NCBI RefSeq assembly: GCF_916618745.1 | Contig: NZ_OU745373.1 | Coordinates: forward strand, 496,001-560,000 | Source of the DNA: Cardiobacterium sp. Marseille-Q4385 | GTDB taxonomy: Bacteria; Pseudomonadota; Gammaproteobacteria; Cardiobacteriales; Cardiobacteriaceae | DNA: 64,000 bases | Direction of reading: 5' to 3' | In this document: positions 32,334-40,462 of the stretch, piece after piece | How the letters are laid out: the number at the start of each line of letters is the position of its first letter | Numbering within the stretch: the first letter of the stretch is position 1 | Notes under the pieces: model-generated | Database searches by the model: none | The model's input: only the letters and a program-made list of their open reading frames with translations | Told to the model about the DNA's origin: nothing | Translations under genes and position numbers: made by a program

Positions 32334-33923
32334 ATGGCTAATTTCAAACTGTTCCCATCGCGCAAACAAAAACAGACTGCCACCGACACCTACAACGAAG
32401 CGGGCGGCCGCGCCTACACGCAAACCCCGGCACAACAACTGGCGCAGCTTGCCGCCACCGGTTGCCTGAACAGCACCTACTACGCAAGCGCGGAAATCCA
32501 ACTGACGCAAGTGCTCAAACTCGCCCGGCAGGTTTCCCCCGAATTTCTCGCCAAGACTGCGATTTACGCCCGCGAACGCGGCTACATGAAAGACATGCCC
32601 GCGCTGCTGTTGGCGGTGCTGGCGGTGCGCGACGTAGCGCTGTGCGCGGCGGTGTTTGACCGCGTCATGGATAGCGGCAAGATGCTGCGCAACTTCGTGC
32701 AAATCGTGCGCAGCGGCGTGGTTGGGCGCAAGTCCTTCGGTACCCGCCCGAAAAAACTCATTCAGCACTGGCTGAACACCGCGACGGAAACGCAGCTGCT
32801 TAATGCCGCCATCGGCAAAAACCCGTCGCTGGCGGACGTGGTGAAAATGGTGCACCCGCAGCCGCGCGAAGCATGGCGCGCCGCCTGGTTTGCCTGGCTC
32901 ATCGGCAAGCCGTACGAATACGCCGCCCTGCCGCCTTTGACTGCTGCCTTTGAAACCTACAAACGCAAAAAAAACAAACCGCGTGGCGCGCTGCCGCCTG
33001 TCCCCTTCCAGATGCTGACCGCGCTCGACCTGGGCGGCGATGCCTGGGCGCAAATCGCAAAGAACGGCTCGTGGCAGCAAGTGCGGCAGAACCTCAACAC
33101 CTTCGCGCGCCACGGCGTTTTTGATAAAGACAAACACAACAAAGACAGGCACATCCGCAGCGTCGCCGCCAAACTGCGCGACCCGGCTGCCATCGCCCGT
33201 GCCCGCGCCATGCCGTACCAACTGCTGACCACCTGGCAGGCCGCCGGTGATGCCATACCGGGCGCCATCCGCGACGCCTTGCAGGATGCGATGGAAATCG
33301 CGGTGCAAAACGTGCCGCAGCTACCGGGCAACATCGTCGTCTGTCCGGACGTCTCCGGCTCGATGCAAAGCCCCGTCACCGGCTATCGCGCAGGTGCAAC
33401 CAGCAAAACCCGCTGTATTGACGTTGCCGCGCTCATCAGCGCCGCCGTGCTGCGCCATAACCCGCAGGCGCGGGTCATCCCGTTCGAAATGGTCACAGTG
33501 AACGTGCGCCTCAACCCGCGCGACAGCATCATGACCAACGCCGAAAAACTGGCGGACATCGGCGGGGGCGGCACCGCATGCAGCGCGCCGCTGCGCCTGC
33601 TCAATCGCGAAAAAGCGCGCGTTGACATGGTCATCATCGTCTCGGACAACGAATCGTGGGCGGATCGGATGCACGGCCACAAAAGTGCCCTGCTCGCCGA
33701 ATGGGATACCCTGAAACGGCGCTGCCCGCAGGCCAAACTCGTCTGCATCGACATCCAGCCGTATGTGACGACGCCCGCGAAAAACCGCGCGGACATCCTC
33801 AACATCGGCGGTTTCAGCGACCACGTCTTCACCCTGCTCGGCGACTTCGCGACGCACGACAACGGCGACGACCACTGGGTACGCAGCATCGAAGCCATCG
33901 AACTGCTGCGCGAAGCGGCGTAA
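32334..33923 (+). CDS. rsr: Ro60-family TROVE domain RNA-binding protein
   Basis: A 529-residue orthologue of the Ro60 autoantigen. The TROVE HEAT-repeat ring is seen in YYASAEIQLTQVLKLARQVSPEF, YARERGYMKDMPALLLAVLA and AWRAAWFAWLIGKPYEYAAL. The C-terminal vWA-like domain has the MIDAS motif DVSGS (339-343). Ro60 proteins hold Y RNAs on the outer ring surface and admit misfolded RNA ends into the central hole; in bacteria they adapt nucleases and act in RNA repair. The ATG at 32334 has AAGAAGGA upstream. It directly follows five Y RNA modules and a sigma-54 promoter. Confidence 0.95.
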   Translation: MANFKLFPSRKQKQTATDTYNEAGGRAYTQTPAQQLAQLAATGCLNSTYYASAEIQLTQVLKLARQVSPEFLAKTAIYARERGYMKDMPALLLAVLAVRDVALCAAVFDRVMDSGKMLRNFVQIVRSGVVGRKSFGTRPKKLIQHWLNTATETQLLNAAIGKNPSLADVVKMVHPQPREAWRAAWFAWLIGKPYEYAALPPLTAAFETYKRKKNKPRGALPPVPFQMLTALDLGGDAWAQIAKNGSWQQVRQNLNTFARHGVFDKDKHNKDRHIRSVAAKLRDPAAIARARAMPYQLLTTWQAAGDAIPGAIRDALQDAMEIAVQNVPQLPGNIVVCPDVSGSMQSPVTGYRAGATSKTRCIDVAALISAAVLRHNPQARVIPFEMVTVNVRLNPRDSIMTNAEKLADIGGGGTACSAPLRLLNREKARVDMVIIVSDNESWADRMHGHKSALLAEWDTLKRRCPQAKLVCIDIQPYVTTPAKNRADILNIGGFSDHVFTLLGDFATHDNGDDHWVRSIEAIELLREAA

Positions 33924-33931
33924 CGCCCAAT

Positions 33932-33957
33932 CCCTTCCTCCGCTTGCGGGGGAAGGG
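33932..33957. repeat. REP-like hairpin after rsr
   Basis: CCCTTCCTCCGC and GCGGGGGAAGGG form a hairpin with one mismatch, 9 bp after the rsr stop. There is no T tract, so it is more likely a member of the dispersed CCTTCCCCCGC palindrome family than a terminator, though it may protect the upstream mRNA end. Confidence 0.6.
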
Positions 33958-34032
33958 AGATGCGAGAACGCATTGCCCAGGCAAGTAGGACAACATAAAG
34001 TAGCCGTACATCACCGGAAAAAGGAAAACACC

Positions 34033-34290
34033 ATGCACCAAAGCCACTACACATTCAGCGTCGACGATGCCCTGCAACAAGCCTTTAACCGTGCTGCCCG
34101 GCAACACAACCACGACGCGGCGGAATTACTGCGCGGCTTCATGCGCGCCTACATCGCCCAGCCCGACAAGACCGACGACGACACGTTACAAAGCTGGATA
34201 CAAGCCCTTGGCGGCTACCATCCCGCCGCAGAAATAGAAATCGAATTCGAGCGTGACAAATCATTACCTCGCACTATTGAGTTTGATTAA
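34033..34290 (+). CDS. VapB-like antitoxin
   Basis: An 85-residue protein, MHQSHYTFSVDDALQQAFNRAARQHNHDAAELLRGFMRAYIA and an acidic tail (EIEIEFERDKSLPRTIEFD). The first 45 residues resemble the ribbon-helix-helix domain of Phd/RelB/CopG antitoxins. A 1-nt overlap with the PIN-domain gene (TAATG) is the usual antitoxin-toxin coupling. AAGGAAAA precedes the ATG. It is within the presumed Ro60 transcript. Confidence 0.72.
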   Translation: MHQSHYTFSVDDALQQAFNRAARQHNHDAAELLRGFMRAYIAQPDKTDDDTLQSWIQALGGYHPAAEIEIEFERDKSLPRTIEFD

Positions 34291-34706
34291 TGTACTTGCT
34301 GGACACCAATATCGTTTCCGAATTGCGGAAACTGGAAACAGGAAAAATACATCCACAAGTTTATCGCTGGATAAAAAGCAACGGATTTACCCATACCTAT
34401 ATCAGTGCCGTCACTCTGGCAGAAATACAAACGGGCATACTTTCCCTTGCCCGCAAAGACAAAGCACAGGCGGCATCGCTGGATAACTGGTTCGCCAACC
34501 GCCTGTTGCCTGCCTACCGCACAAAAACATTACCTGTTGATACCAAGGTTGCTCTAATTTATGCGCAATTAAACGTACCAAACAAACGACCAATTAATGA
34601 TGCCTACATTGCAGCAACCGCAATAGCGCATAAACTCAAATTGGTAACCCGTAATATTCAGGATTTCCAAGGTATGCCGATAACTCTGGAAAACCCATTT
34701 GAATAA
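34290..34706 (+). CDS. vapC: VapC-type PIN-domain ribonuclease toxin
   Basis: A 138-residue PIN-domain protein starting MYLLDTNIVSELRK with the first catalytic Asp5. AVTLAEIQTGI supplies a conserved Glu, and INDAYIAATA with LVTRNIQDF supplies the late acidic residues. VapC toxins cut tRNA anticodon loops or 23S rRNA. Here the gene is embedded between rsr and RNA-repair genes, so its cleavage products could be repair substrates (inference). The preceding 85-residue protein is its likely antitoxin. Confidence 0.88.
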   Translation: MYLLDTNIVSELRKLETGKIHPQVYRWIKSNGFTHTYISAVTLAEIQTGILSLARKDKAQAASLDNWFANRLLPAYRTKTLPVDTKVALIYAQLNVPNKRPINDAYIAATAIAHKLKLVTRNIQDFQGMPITLENPFE

Positions 34707-34721
34707 AAAGGAACAACAACC

Positions 34722-35192
34722 ATGAAACTTGCCCAAGCCCTTATCGAACGCGCCGACCTGCAACGCAAACTGGCGCAACTCGGCGCCCGCCTGCAACAAA
34801 ACGCCCAATACCAGGAAGGTGAAGCGCCTGCCGAAGACCCGCAGGACCTGCTCACCGACTACCGCCGCAGTGCGGCGGCGCTGACCCGTCTTATCGTTGC
34901 CATCAACCGCGCCAACCACAACGTGACCCTCGCCGACGGCACCACCATGCTGGCGGCACTGGCCGAGCGCGACCGCTTGAAAGCCGAACACGCCATGCTC
35001 GGCAAAGTCGCCGACGCCGCTATGGCCGACCAGTCCCGCTACAGCCGCAGCGAAATCCGCACCCTCGCCGCCGTGGACATCCGTGCCCTGCGGGTTGAGG
35101 CGGACAACGTCGCCAAACGCTGCCGCGAACTGGACATCCAAATCCAGCAGGCGAACTGGGAAAACGACATTGCGGAAGAGGAGGCCAGCTAA
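34722..35192 (+). CDS. DIP1984-family (DUF6847, septicolysin-like) protein
   Basis: A 156-residue coiled-coil-rich protein. MKLAQALIERADLQRKLAQLGARLQQNA, QEGEAPAEDPQDLL, LIVAINRANHNVTLADGTTML and RYSRSEIRTLAAVDIRALRVEADNVAK match the DIP1984 family. Its biochemical role is unknown. AAGGAAC precedes the ATG, 15 bp after vapC. No membrane or signal segment is seen. Confidence 0.83.
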   Translation: MKLAQALIERADLQRKLAQLGARLQQNAQYQEGEAPAEDPQDLLTDYRRSAAALTRLIVAINRANHNVTLADGTTMLAALAERDRLKAEHAMLGKVADAAMADQSRYSRSEIRTLAAVDIRALRVEADNVAKRCRELDIQIQQANWENDIAEEEAS

Positions 35193-35272
35193 GGCATAAA
35201 ATCATGGCGTTAATGGAAAAAACATTCCTCATAACCCTTACGCCATGCAGCAAAAAGGACCATAAAACCCAA

Positions 35273-35482
35273 GCGGCATAACCGTTTCAGTAGTTACTTC
35301 AAGATGTGGATGTCAAACCCTTAAAAGCAATTGCAGCTGGTAGCGGGCTACCGTTAAACCGAACAACGACCGCCCAACATCGCTCATCCAACAGCGCAAC
35401 AGCAACCCACACAACGAACCCATACAACCAGATATCGGCTTGAAATAACGAGGGAGGGTGGCGCGGGAAACCGTTATGCCGC
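35273..35482. repeat. 210-bp segment bounded by 16-bp inverted repeats
   Basis: GCGGCATAACCGTTTC (35273-35288) and its near-complement GAAACCGTTATGCCGC (35467-35482) match at 15 of 16 positions. The enclosed segment has no convincing gene on either strand. It fills most of the 426-bp gap between the DIP1984 gene and the next coding region. It could be a MITE-like insertion or a structured RNA. The remaining part of the gap has a hairpin CCCCGC/GCCGGGG-like near 35526 and nothing else I recognise. Confidence 0.5.
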
Positions 35483-35618
35483 ACAAACATCATCAAGCGG
35501 GCTCGCCCCCAGACAAATACAAAGCCCCGCTTGCCGGGGAATCCCGGATGGTCGCCAAAGACCAGAAGGGGAGAAAAAACAGGCACGCTTGATGCCAACC
35601 CACAACCGGAAACCCATC

Positions 35619-36374
35619 ATGAGCCATTACAGCGCCATCGGCTTCGACAGCCAAAACGACGACGCCTTCGAACACCTCATCCACCGCTGCATTGACCACA
35701 TCAGTGCCACATACGAAGGCAAAACCATGGAATACCACCGCTATGACGACGAAAGCGGCGCACAACTGTGGCTCAATACCGACAAACACGGCAACATCCG
35801 CGCCGTCGAACCCGCCTACCACGCCACGACCGTGCAACACGTCGCCATTCAGGGCATCTCGCGCGTTGACGACGACGGCACGGCGGAAATCCACCTGTGG
35901 CTGAATGGCCGCACCTTCGACGGCGACGAATGCAGCGACGGCGATTACCCGCTCATCGTCTCCGTCCCGAACGGCCAGCTGCTGCCGCGCAAACTGCCCG
36001 GCAAAACCACAACCGCGCGCCTCATCGCCATCGCTGACGACGACATCAGCACCTACGCTGATGCCGCCGCCTACGCCGCGACACAAACCGGCGAAGGCAG
36101 CATCGCCGCGAACGCCATCATCCCCGCCGGCATGTTCACCAACAGCGGCCTGCCGCGCCCGACCGCCATGATCAACGGCACCGTCCTCGCGACTGCCTGC
36201 AAAACCAACGCCCTCACCGGCCAAACCTACTACTGGTGCCGCCTCGCCACCTACGGCATGGAAATCGAAGCCGTCTATCCGGCAAAAGCCTTCACCACGC
36301 CGCCACAAGCGGGCAACATCATCAGCGGCCTCTACTGGATGACCGGCAGCATCGACACCCCCGCGCAAACCTAA
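35619..36374 (+). CDS. hypothetical protein in RNA-repair locus
   Basis: A 251-residue soluble acidic protein, MSHYSAIGFDSQNDDAFEHLIHRC through AKAFTTPPQAGNIISGLYWMTGSI. There is no signal peptide, no membrane helix and no motif I can name. A beta-rich second half with repeated Gly/Thr suggests a compact fold. The ATG at 35619 follows CCGGAAA. It precedes a second unknown gene in the same orientation. Confidence 0.7.
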   Translation: MSHYSAIGFDSQNDDAFEHLIHRCIDHISATYEGKTMEYHRYDDESGAQLWLNTDKHGNIRAVEPAYHATTVQHVAIQGISRVDDDGTAEIHLWLNGRTFDGDECSDGDYPLIVSVPNGQLLPRKLPGKTTTARLIAIADDDISTYADAAAYAATQTGEGSIAANAIIPAGMFTNSGLPRPTAMINGTVLATACKTNALTGQTYYWCRLATYGMEIEAVYPAKAFTTPPQAGNIISGLYWMTGSIDTPAQT

Positions 36375-36546
36375 AACAGTTCAGCCCGCCAAGCGGGATA
36401 AACACAGGCTTTGCGCGCAGCGCAGCATCCCTTCCCCGCTGACCCGTCACGCAATGACAGAAAAAAAACGCTGGGCGACTCCGCCAAGCGGGAAAAAACC
36501 TGGGCGCTTGACCCCCATCAAACAAAACCCCTATCACCCGACAGCC

Positions 36547-37230
36547 ATGAAAACCCTGCCGCCAACCGGCCTAATCATCGAGGAAAACCCTGCCATTGCC
36601 GCCGCTATCCGCGACTACCAACGCTGCGGCGGCGTCCTGGACATCAGAACCTGCACCAGCGCCGACAGCGCGCCAAACTATTGGCAACACCTGCGCGTAG
36701 CGACATACACCCTGCACAGCGTCATCGCCGCCCGCAGCGCAGAACGGCAGCAACTCGCCGCCCGTGCCGGGGCGGACACCCTGCCCGACGCCTATCGGCA
36801 ATATTTCCCGTTGACAGAACAACATGGCAGACGCATCAGTGCCGCCGATTTTTGGGGGCCGACATACGAACCGGCGCGACAACGCCTGCTCATCCGCGCG
36901 CAAGAAAACCGCTACTACCGCCATGACGCCGCCATTACCCCGGACAACGCCGTCATCCTGCGGGAAAACACCCCCGCCTTCTGCCACGCCTTCCTGGAGC
37001 CGCCCTATCCGGCTACCTTCGGGCGCAGCATCCGCGAGAGCGGCCAATACTTCCTCGACTTCTGCACCCTGCTGTTCGGCACAGCGCACGACATCGAAGC
37101 CTACGCCTGGGACACCGCTTGCAGCGACTACTTCGATGCCGGCAAAGAATGGTGGGGCGCCCACTTCTGGACCGTGTACAGCCCGCACAATGGCCGCTAC
37201 ACCGGCATCATCGCCTCGGCGACGGATTAA
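36547..37230 (+). CDS. hypothetical protein in RNA-repair locus
   Basis: A 227-residue protein beginning MKTLPPTGLIIEENPAIAAAI. It has a Cys-rich start (YQRCGGVLDIRTCTSAD) and an aromatic C-terminus (YFDAGKEWWGAHFWTVYSP). An upstream in-frame ATG at 36454 exists, but its extra residues are encoded by a dispersed repeat (CCGCCAAGCGGGAAAAAA), so 36547 is preferred. No family is recognised; no export signal is seen. Confidence 0.62.
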   Translation: MKTLPPTGLIIEENPAIAAAIRDYQRCGGVLDIRTCTSADSAPNYWQHLRVATYTLHSVIAARSAERQQLAARAGADTLPDAYRQYFPLTEQHGRRISAADFWGPTYEPARQRLLIRAQENRYYRHDAAITPDNAVILRENTPAFCHAFLEPPYPATFGRSIRESGQYFLDFCTLLFGTAHDIEAYAWDTACSDYFDAGKEWWGAHFWTVYSPHNGRYTGIIASATD

Positions 37231-37311
37231 GCGGCATGACAGGCAAATGCAATATTCCTCCCGCCTGCGGCAATTTCGGCCTGCAATAACCCAAAATCAA
37301 CAGGACAATTA

Positions 37312-37992
37312 ATGGACACAGGATTCAAAAAGTTTTACGCCAAATCTCTGGAATTTCGCGAAGCATTACACCGAAAAATCAAAGAAGTGCCCTATACCGA
37401 AAAAACGGAAAAGCGCATATTGGAAGCACTAACTTTGTTGGATATAGCGACAGAACATGGCGAAAGTATTCATCTATTAGCCGCCAATAACTTCTATATC
37501 TCGGCAACCAGCCTGCTACGCCTGCAATATGAAGCCACACTCAAAGCGGCATGGATATACTGGGTAGCAAAAGACCATATTATTGATAAATGGCACCAAT
37601 CCCTGAATGAAACAAACATCAAGCGCGTCGATAACAGTACACCAACGCTTACCGAAATCCTGCAAGAATTATCCATAGGGGTAGAAAAAGGCATTGTGCC
37701 TAATAAAGCATTTACATTGCTCAAAGAATTTAGGCAACAGAATAAGATGTCGAACTCCTATGTTCATAGCAGTATGCTGGCATTTAGCAGGAAGAAAGAA
37801 GGCTACCCTACCGGATCCATGATTCAAATTATGCAAAACTCTAATGGATTAGAAGCACTATGTTGCATGCTAGTTGGCGATATGATGCGAGATGGGAAAA
37901 TCATGCAATATCTCTTAAATATCCAATTACTTTATCTGGATTGTCTACCCATGCAACTACCTGACATCATCAATACTTTCTATAAAAACTGA
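37312..37992 (+). CDS. helical protein of unknown function, paralogue A
   Basis: A 226-residue, largely helical protein (MDTGFKKFYAKSLEFREALHRKI, TSLLRLQYEATLKAAWIYWVAKD, SNSYVHSSMLAFSRKKEGYP). The YEATLKA and SYVHS pattern recalls DUF5677/DUF6988-type helical proteins, with low certainty. It ends 19 bp before the kinase-ligase gene. About four fifths of residues are shared with the product at 39670-40350. Codon use is more AT-rich than in the neighbours. Confidence 0.72.
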   Translation: MDTGFKKFYAKSLEFREALHRKIKEVPYTEKTEKRILEALTLLDIATEHGESIHLLAANNFYISATSLLRLQYEATLKAAWIYWVAKDHIIDKWHQSLNETNIKRVDNSTPTLTEILQELSIGVEKGIVPNKAFTLLKEFRQQNKMSNSYVHSSMLAFSRKKEGYPTGSMIQIMQNSNGLEALCCMLVGDMMRDGKIMQYLLNIQLLYLDCLPMQLPDIINTFYKN

Positions 37993-38011
37993 AAACCAAT
38001 AAGGAAACCCC

Positions 38012-39499
38012 ATGCAACAATTCATCCTCCTGCGCGGCCACCAAGGATCGGGCAAAACCACCTTCGCCCACGCCCAAATCGCCGCCTTCCAAAAACAATA
38101 CCCGGACGCGCACATCGTCCACATCGAAAACGACCTGCTCCTGACCGATGAAAACGGCGCATACCGCTTCTCCGGCCCAGCGGTGGACGCCGCACAACGA
38201 CAAGGCCTCGCCATGATGCAGAAAGCCTGCGAACGCGGCCGCGCCAACCCGCACGAACACATCCTCATCATCAACTCCAACACCAACCAAAAATCCGCCG
38301 CCTGCATCCACCTGCTGCGACTCGCGCGCAAACACAAATTCGCCGAAAAAATCTACCGCCTGCACAACTTCTATCCGAACGTGCACGGCGTGCGCGAAGC
38401 CGAAGTGCTCGCCGCCTACGTCCGCCTGAACCACAACCGCCTGCGTGACGAAGAAGACGTGCCGCCGACAAAACCGATGGACGCTGCCACCGCCGCCCTC
38501 ATCGCCGAAATGGAAGCGCACCAAAGCCGCAAACCCGAATACGACACGGCCCGCCACACCTACATCACCGCCGCTTACCTGCGCGGCGGCCACCGCGACT
38601 ACATCGCGAAAAAATCCGTGCGCTACCCCGCCCTGCGCGTCCTCAAATACGCGCGCAGCGTCTTCTACGAAAACCGCTTCGACGACGCCCTGTTGGAAAT
38701 GCGCGGCATCATCCTGGATGACGACGACAACATCATCGTCCGCCCCTTCAAAAAAGTCTTCAATTACAGCGAACGCACCGCCAAAAACAGCCGTTACCCG
38801 CTGCACCTTGCCGACGACCACCCCGTCGAAGCCGTACAAAAAATCAACGGCTTCCTCGGCTGCTGCACCTACGTTGCGCGCGCGGACGACGCGGCAAACC
38901 ACAACCACCAAGTGCTCTACTCCACCACCGGCTCGCTGGACAGCCGCTTTGCCGACCTGACGCGCGCGCATTGCCAACCATACGAAGACCTCTTCCGCGC
39001 CTACCCCAACCACACCTTCCTCTTTGAAATCACCGACGCCGACGACGTGCACATCATCAAAGAAAGACTGGGCGAAACCCTGATCGGCCTCATCGACGTG
39101 GCGACGGGCCGCCAATACAGCGAACGCGAACTGAACGACATCGCCGCCGCCTACAACGCGACGCACGCCAACCCGCTGCACCGCCCGCCGCTCCTGGAAA
39201 ACCTGACCTTCGGCGAACTCAAAGAAAAACTGAAAAGCGTCGAACACGAAGGCTATATGGTCTTTGATGGCGAAAACAAAAAAATGCTCTTTAAACTCAA
39301 ATCGCCGTATTACCTCATCTCTAAATTCCTGGGACGCAGCAACGAAAAAAACCTCAACAACAAACTGGATAAAAAACACGTGGACGAAGAATACTACCCG
39401 CTCATTGACCACCTCAAAGAAAACCGCGAGGCCTTCAAGGCGATGACCGAACTGGAGAAAATCGCCTATATCCAGGAATACCTGCGCAACAGCATCTGA
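38012..39499 (+). CDS. fused polynucleotide kinase and T4 Rnl1-like RNA ligase
   Basis: A 495-residue two-domain enzyme. The N-terminal kinase has Walker A GHQGSGKT at 9-16. The C-terminal half carries the T4 RNA ligase 1 motif series: MRGI at 230-233 then RPFKKVFNYSE, the nucleotidyl-accepting Lys277 in KING (motif I), FLFEIT at 336-341 (motif III), EGYMVF from 413 (motif IV) and FKLK at 427-430 (motif V). Such enzymes phosphorylate 5'-OH RNA ends and seal them to 3'-OH ends. With the phosphoesterase at 40463 it could form a complete healing and sealing set (inference). Confidence 0.9.
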   Translation: MQQFILLRGHQGSGKTTFAHAQIAAFQKQYPDAHIVHIENDLLLTDENGAYRFSGPAVDAAQRQGLAMMQKACERGRANPHEHILIINSNTNQKSAACIHLLRLARKHKFAEKIYRLHNFYPNVHGVREAEVLAAYVRLNHNRLRDEEDVPPTKPMDAATAALIAEMEAHQSRKPEYDTARHTYITAAYLRGGHRDYIAKKSVRYPALRVLKYARSVFYENRFDDALLEMRGIILDDDDNIIVRPFKKVFNYSERTAKNSRYPLHLADDHPVEAVQKINGFLGCCTYVARADDAANHNHQVLYSTTGSLDSRFADLTRAHCQPYEDLFRAYPNHTFLFEITDADDVHIIKERLGETLIGLIDVATGRQYSERELNDIAAAYNATHANPLHRPPLLENLTFGELKEKLKSVEHEGYMVFDGENKKMLFKLKSPYYLISKFLGRSNEKNLNNKLDKKHVDEEYYPLIDHLKENREAFKAMTELEKIAYIQEYLRNSI

Positions 39500-39669
39500 A
39501 TAAACCATAGAGCGGACTTCATCTGGAAAACAACAAAGCCCAGTAACGACGCCGCTTGACGGCCACCCAGAGCGTAGGGTGCCGGGCAGTAGCCTGCATT
39601 CCTGCACAGATTTCCGTCAAGCGGGCCAATCACGAACCCTGCACAAAGCAAAAACCCAAAGGACAACCC

Positions 39670-40350
39670 ATGGACACCGGATTCAAAAAGTTTTACGCCA
39701 AATCGCTGGAGTTCCGCGAAGCACTACACCGCAAAATCCCAGAAGTACCTTATACCGAAGAGACAGAAAAACGCATATTGGCAGCGCTGACTTTACTGGA
39801 TATAGCGACAGAACATGGCGAAAGCATCCATCTATTAGCCGTTAATTACTGCTATATCTCGGCAACCAGCCTGCTGCGCCTGCAATACGAAGCCACACTA
39901 AAAGCAGCATGGATATACTGGATTGCGAAAGACCACATTATTGACAAATGGCATCAATCTCTGAATGAAGAAAATGTCAATCGTGTCAATAACAGTACAC
40001 CAACCGTTACTGATATTCTGCAAGAACTGTCTATAGGGGTGGAAAAAGGTATCGTACCTAATGCATTACTTGAAAAACTTCGAGAATTCAGACAACTGAA
40101 TAAAATGTCGAACTCTTATGTTCATAGTGGAATGTTGGCATTTAACAGAAAAAAAGAAGGCTATCCCATAATGGGCATGATTCAAATTATGCAAAACTCT
40201 AATGGCTTAGAAGCACTATGTTGCATGATGGCTGGCAATATGGCGCAGAATAGGGAAACTATGCAATACCTCTTGAATATCCAATTACTTTATCTGGAAT
40301 GCTTACCTATGCAAATACCCGACATCGCCAATACCTTCTATAAAAACTGA
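39670..40350 (+). CDS. helical protein of unknown function, paralogue B
   Basis: A 226-residue duplicate of the product at 37312-37992: the first 23 residues are identical, and the C-terminal part (QYLLNIQLLYLECLPMQIPDI) is nearly so. The ATG at 39670 aligns with the paralogue start; upstream in-frame sequence has no match. It is followed by a remnant of the kinase-ligase gene start, which shows that gene A and the beginning of the ligase gene were duplicated together. Confidence 0.72.
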   Translation: MDTGFKKFYAKSLEFREALHRKIPEVPYTEETEKRILAALTLLDIATEHGESIHLLAVNYCYISATSLLRLQYEATLKAAWIYWIAKDHIIDKWHQSLNEENVNRVNNSTPTVTDILQELSIGVEKGIVPNALLEKLREFRQLNKMSNSYVHSGMLAFNRKKEGYPIMGMIQIMQNSNGLEALCCMMAGNMAQNRETMQYLLNIQLLYLECLPMQIPDIANTFYKN

Positions 40351-40369
40351 AAAACAACAAAGAGCCTCC

Positions 40370-40402
40370 ATGCAAAAATTCATCCTCGCGAAACTCATTT
40401 AA
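40370..40402 (+). pseudogene. remnant of a duplicated kinase-ligase gene start
   Basis: ATG at 40370 begins MQKFILAKLI and a stop. The spacing after paralogue B and the first codons (ATGCAAAAATTCATCCTC) parallel the start of the kinase-ligase gene (ATGCAACAATTCATCCTC) after paralogue A. The rest of the duplicated gene has been deleted. Confidence 0.75.
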
Positions 40403-40462
40403 ATGGCGGACTGAAGCCCGCCCTACGCAGCTCCCCCTTACGACGAAACCTCCGGAAACACC

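Noticed and set aside
33932..33957. Hairpin after rsr as an operon terminator
   Set aside because: It lacks a T tract and belongs to the recurring CCTTCCCCCGC palindrome family, so it does not by itself show that transcription ends there.
35299..35598. A 99-codon minus-strand frame in the operon gap
   Set aside because: It spans the 16-bp inverted-repeat end, has no convincing start site and no family; the region is better described as a non-coding repeat-bounded block.
36454..36546. Upstream extension of the gene at 36547
   Set aside because: The extra codons are made of the dispersed CCAAGCGGGAAAAAA repeat and an unusual composition; the internal start is more likely.
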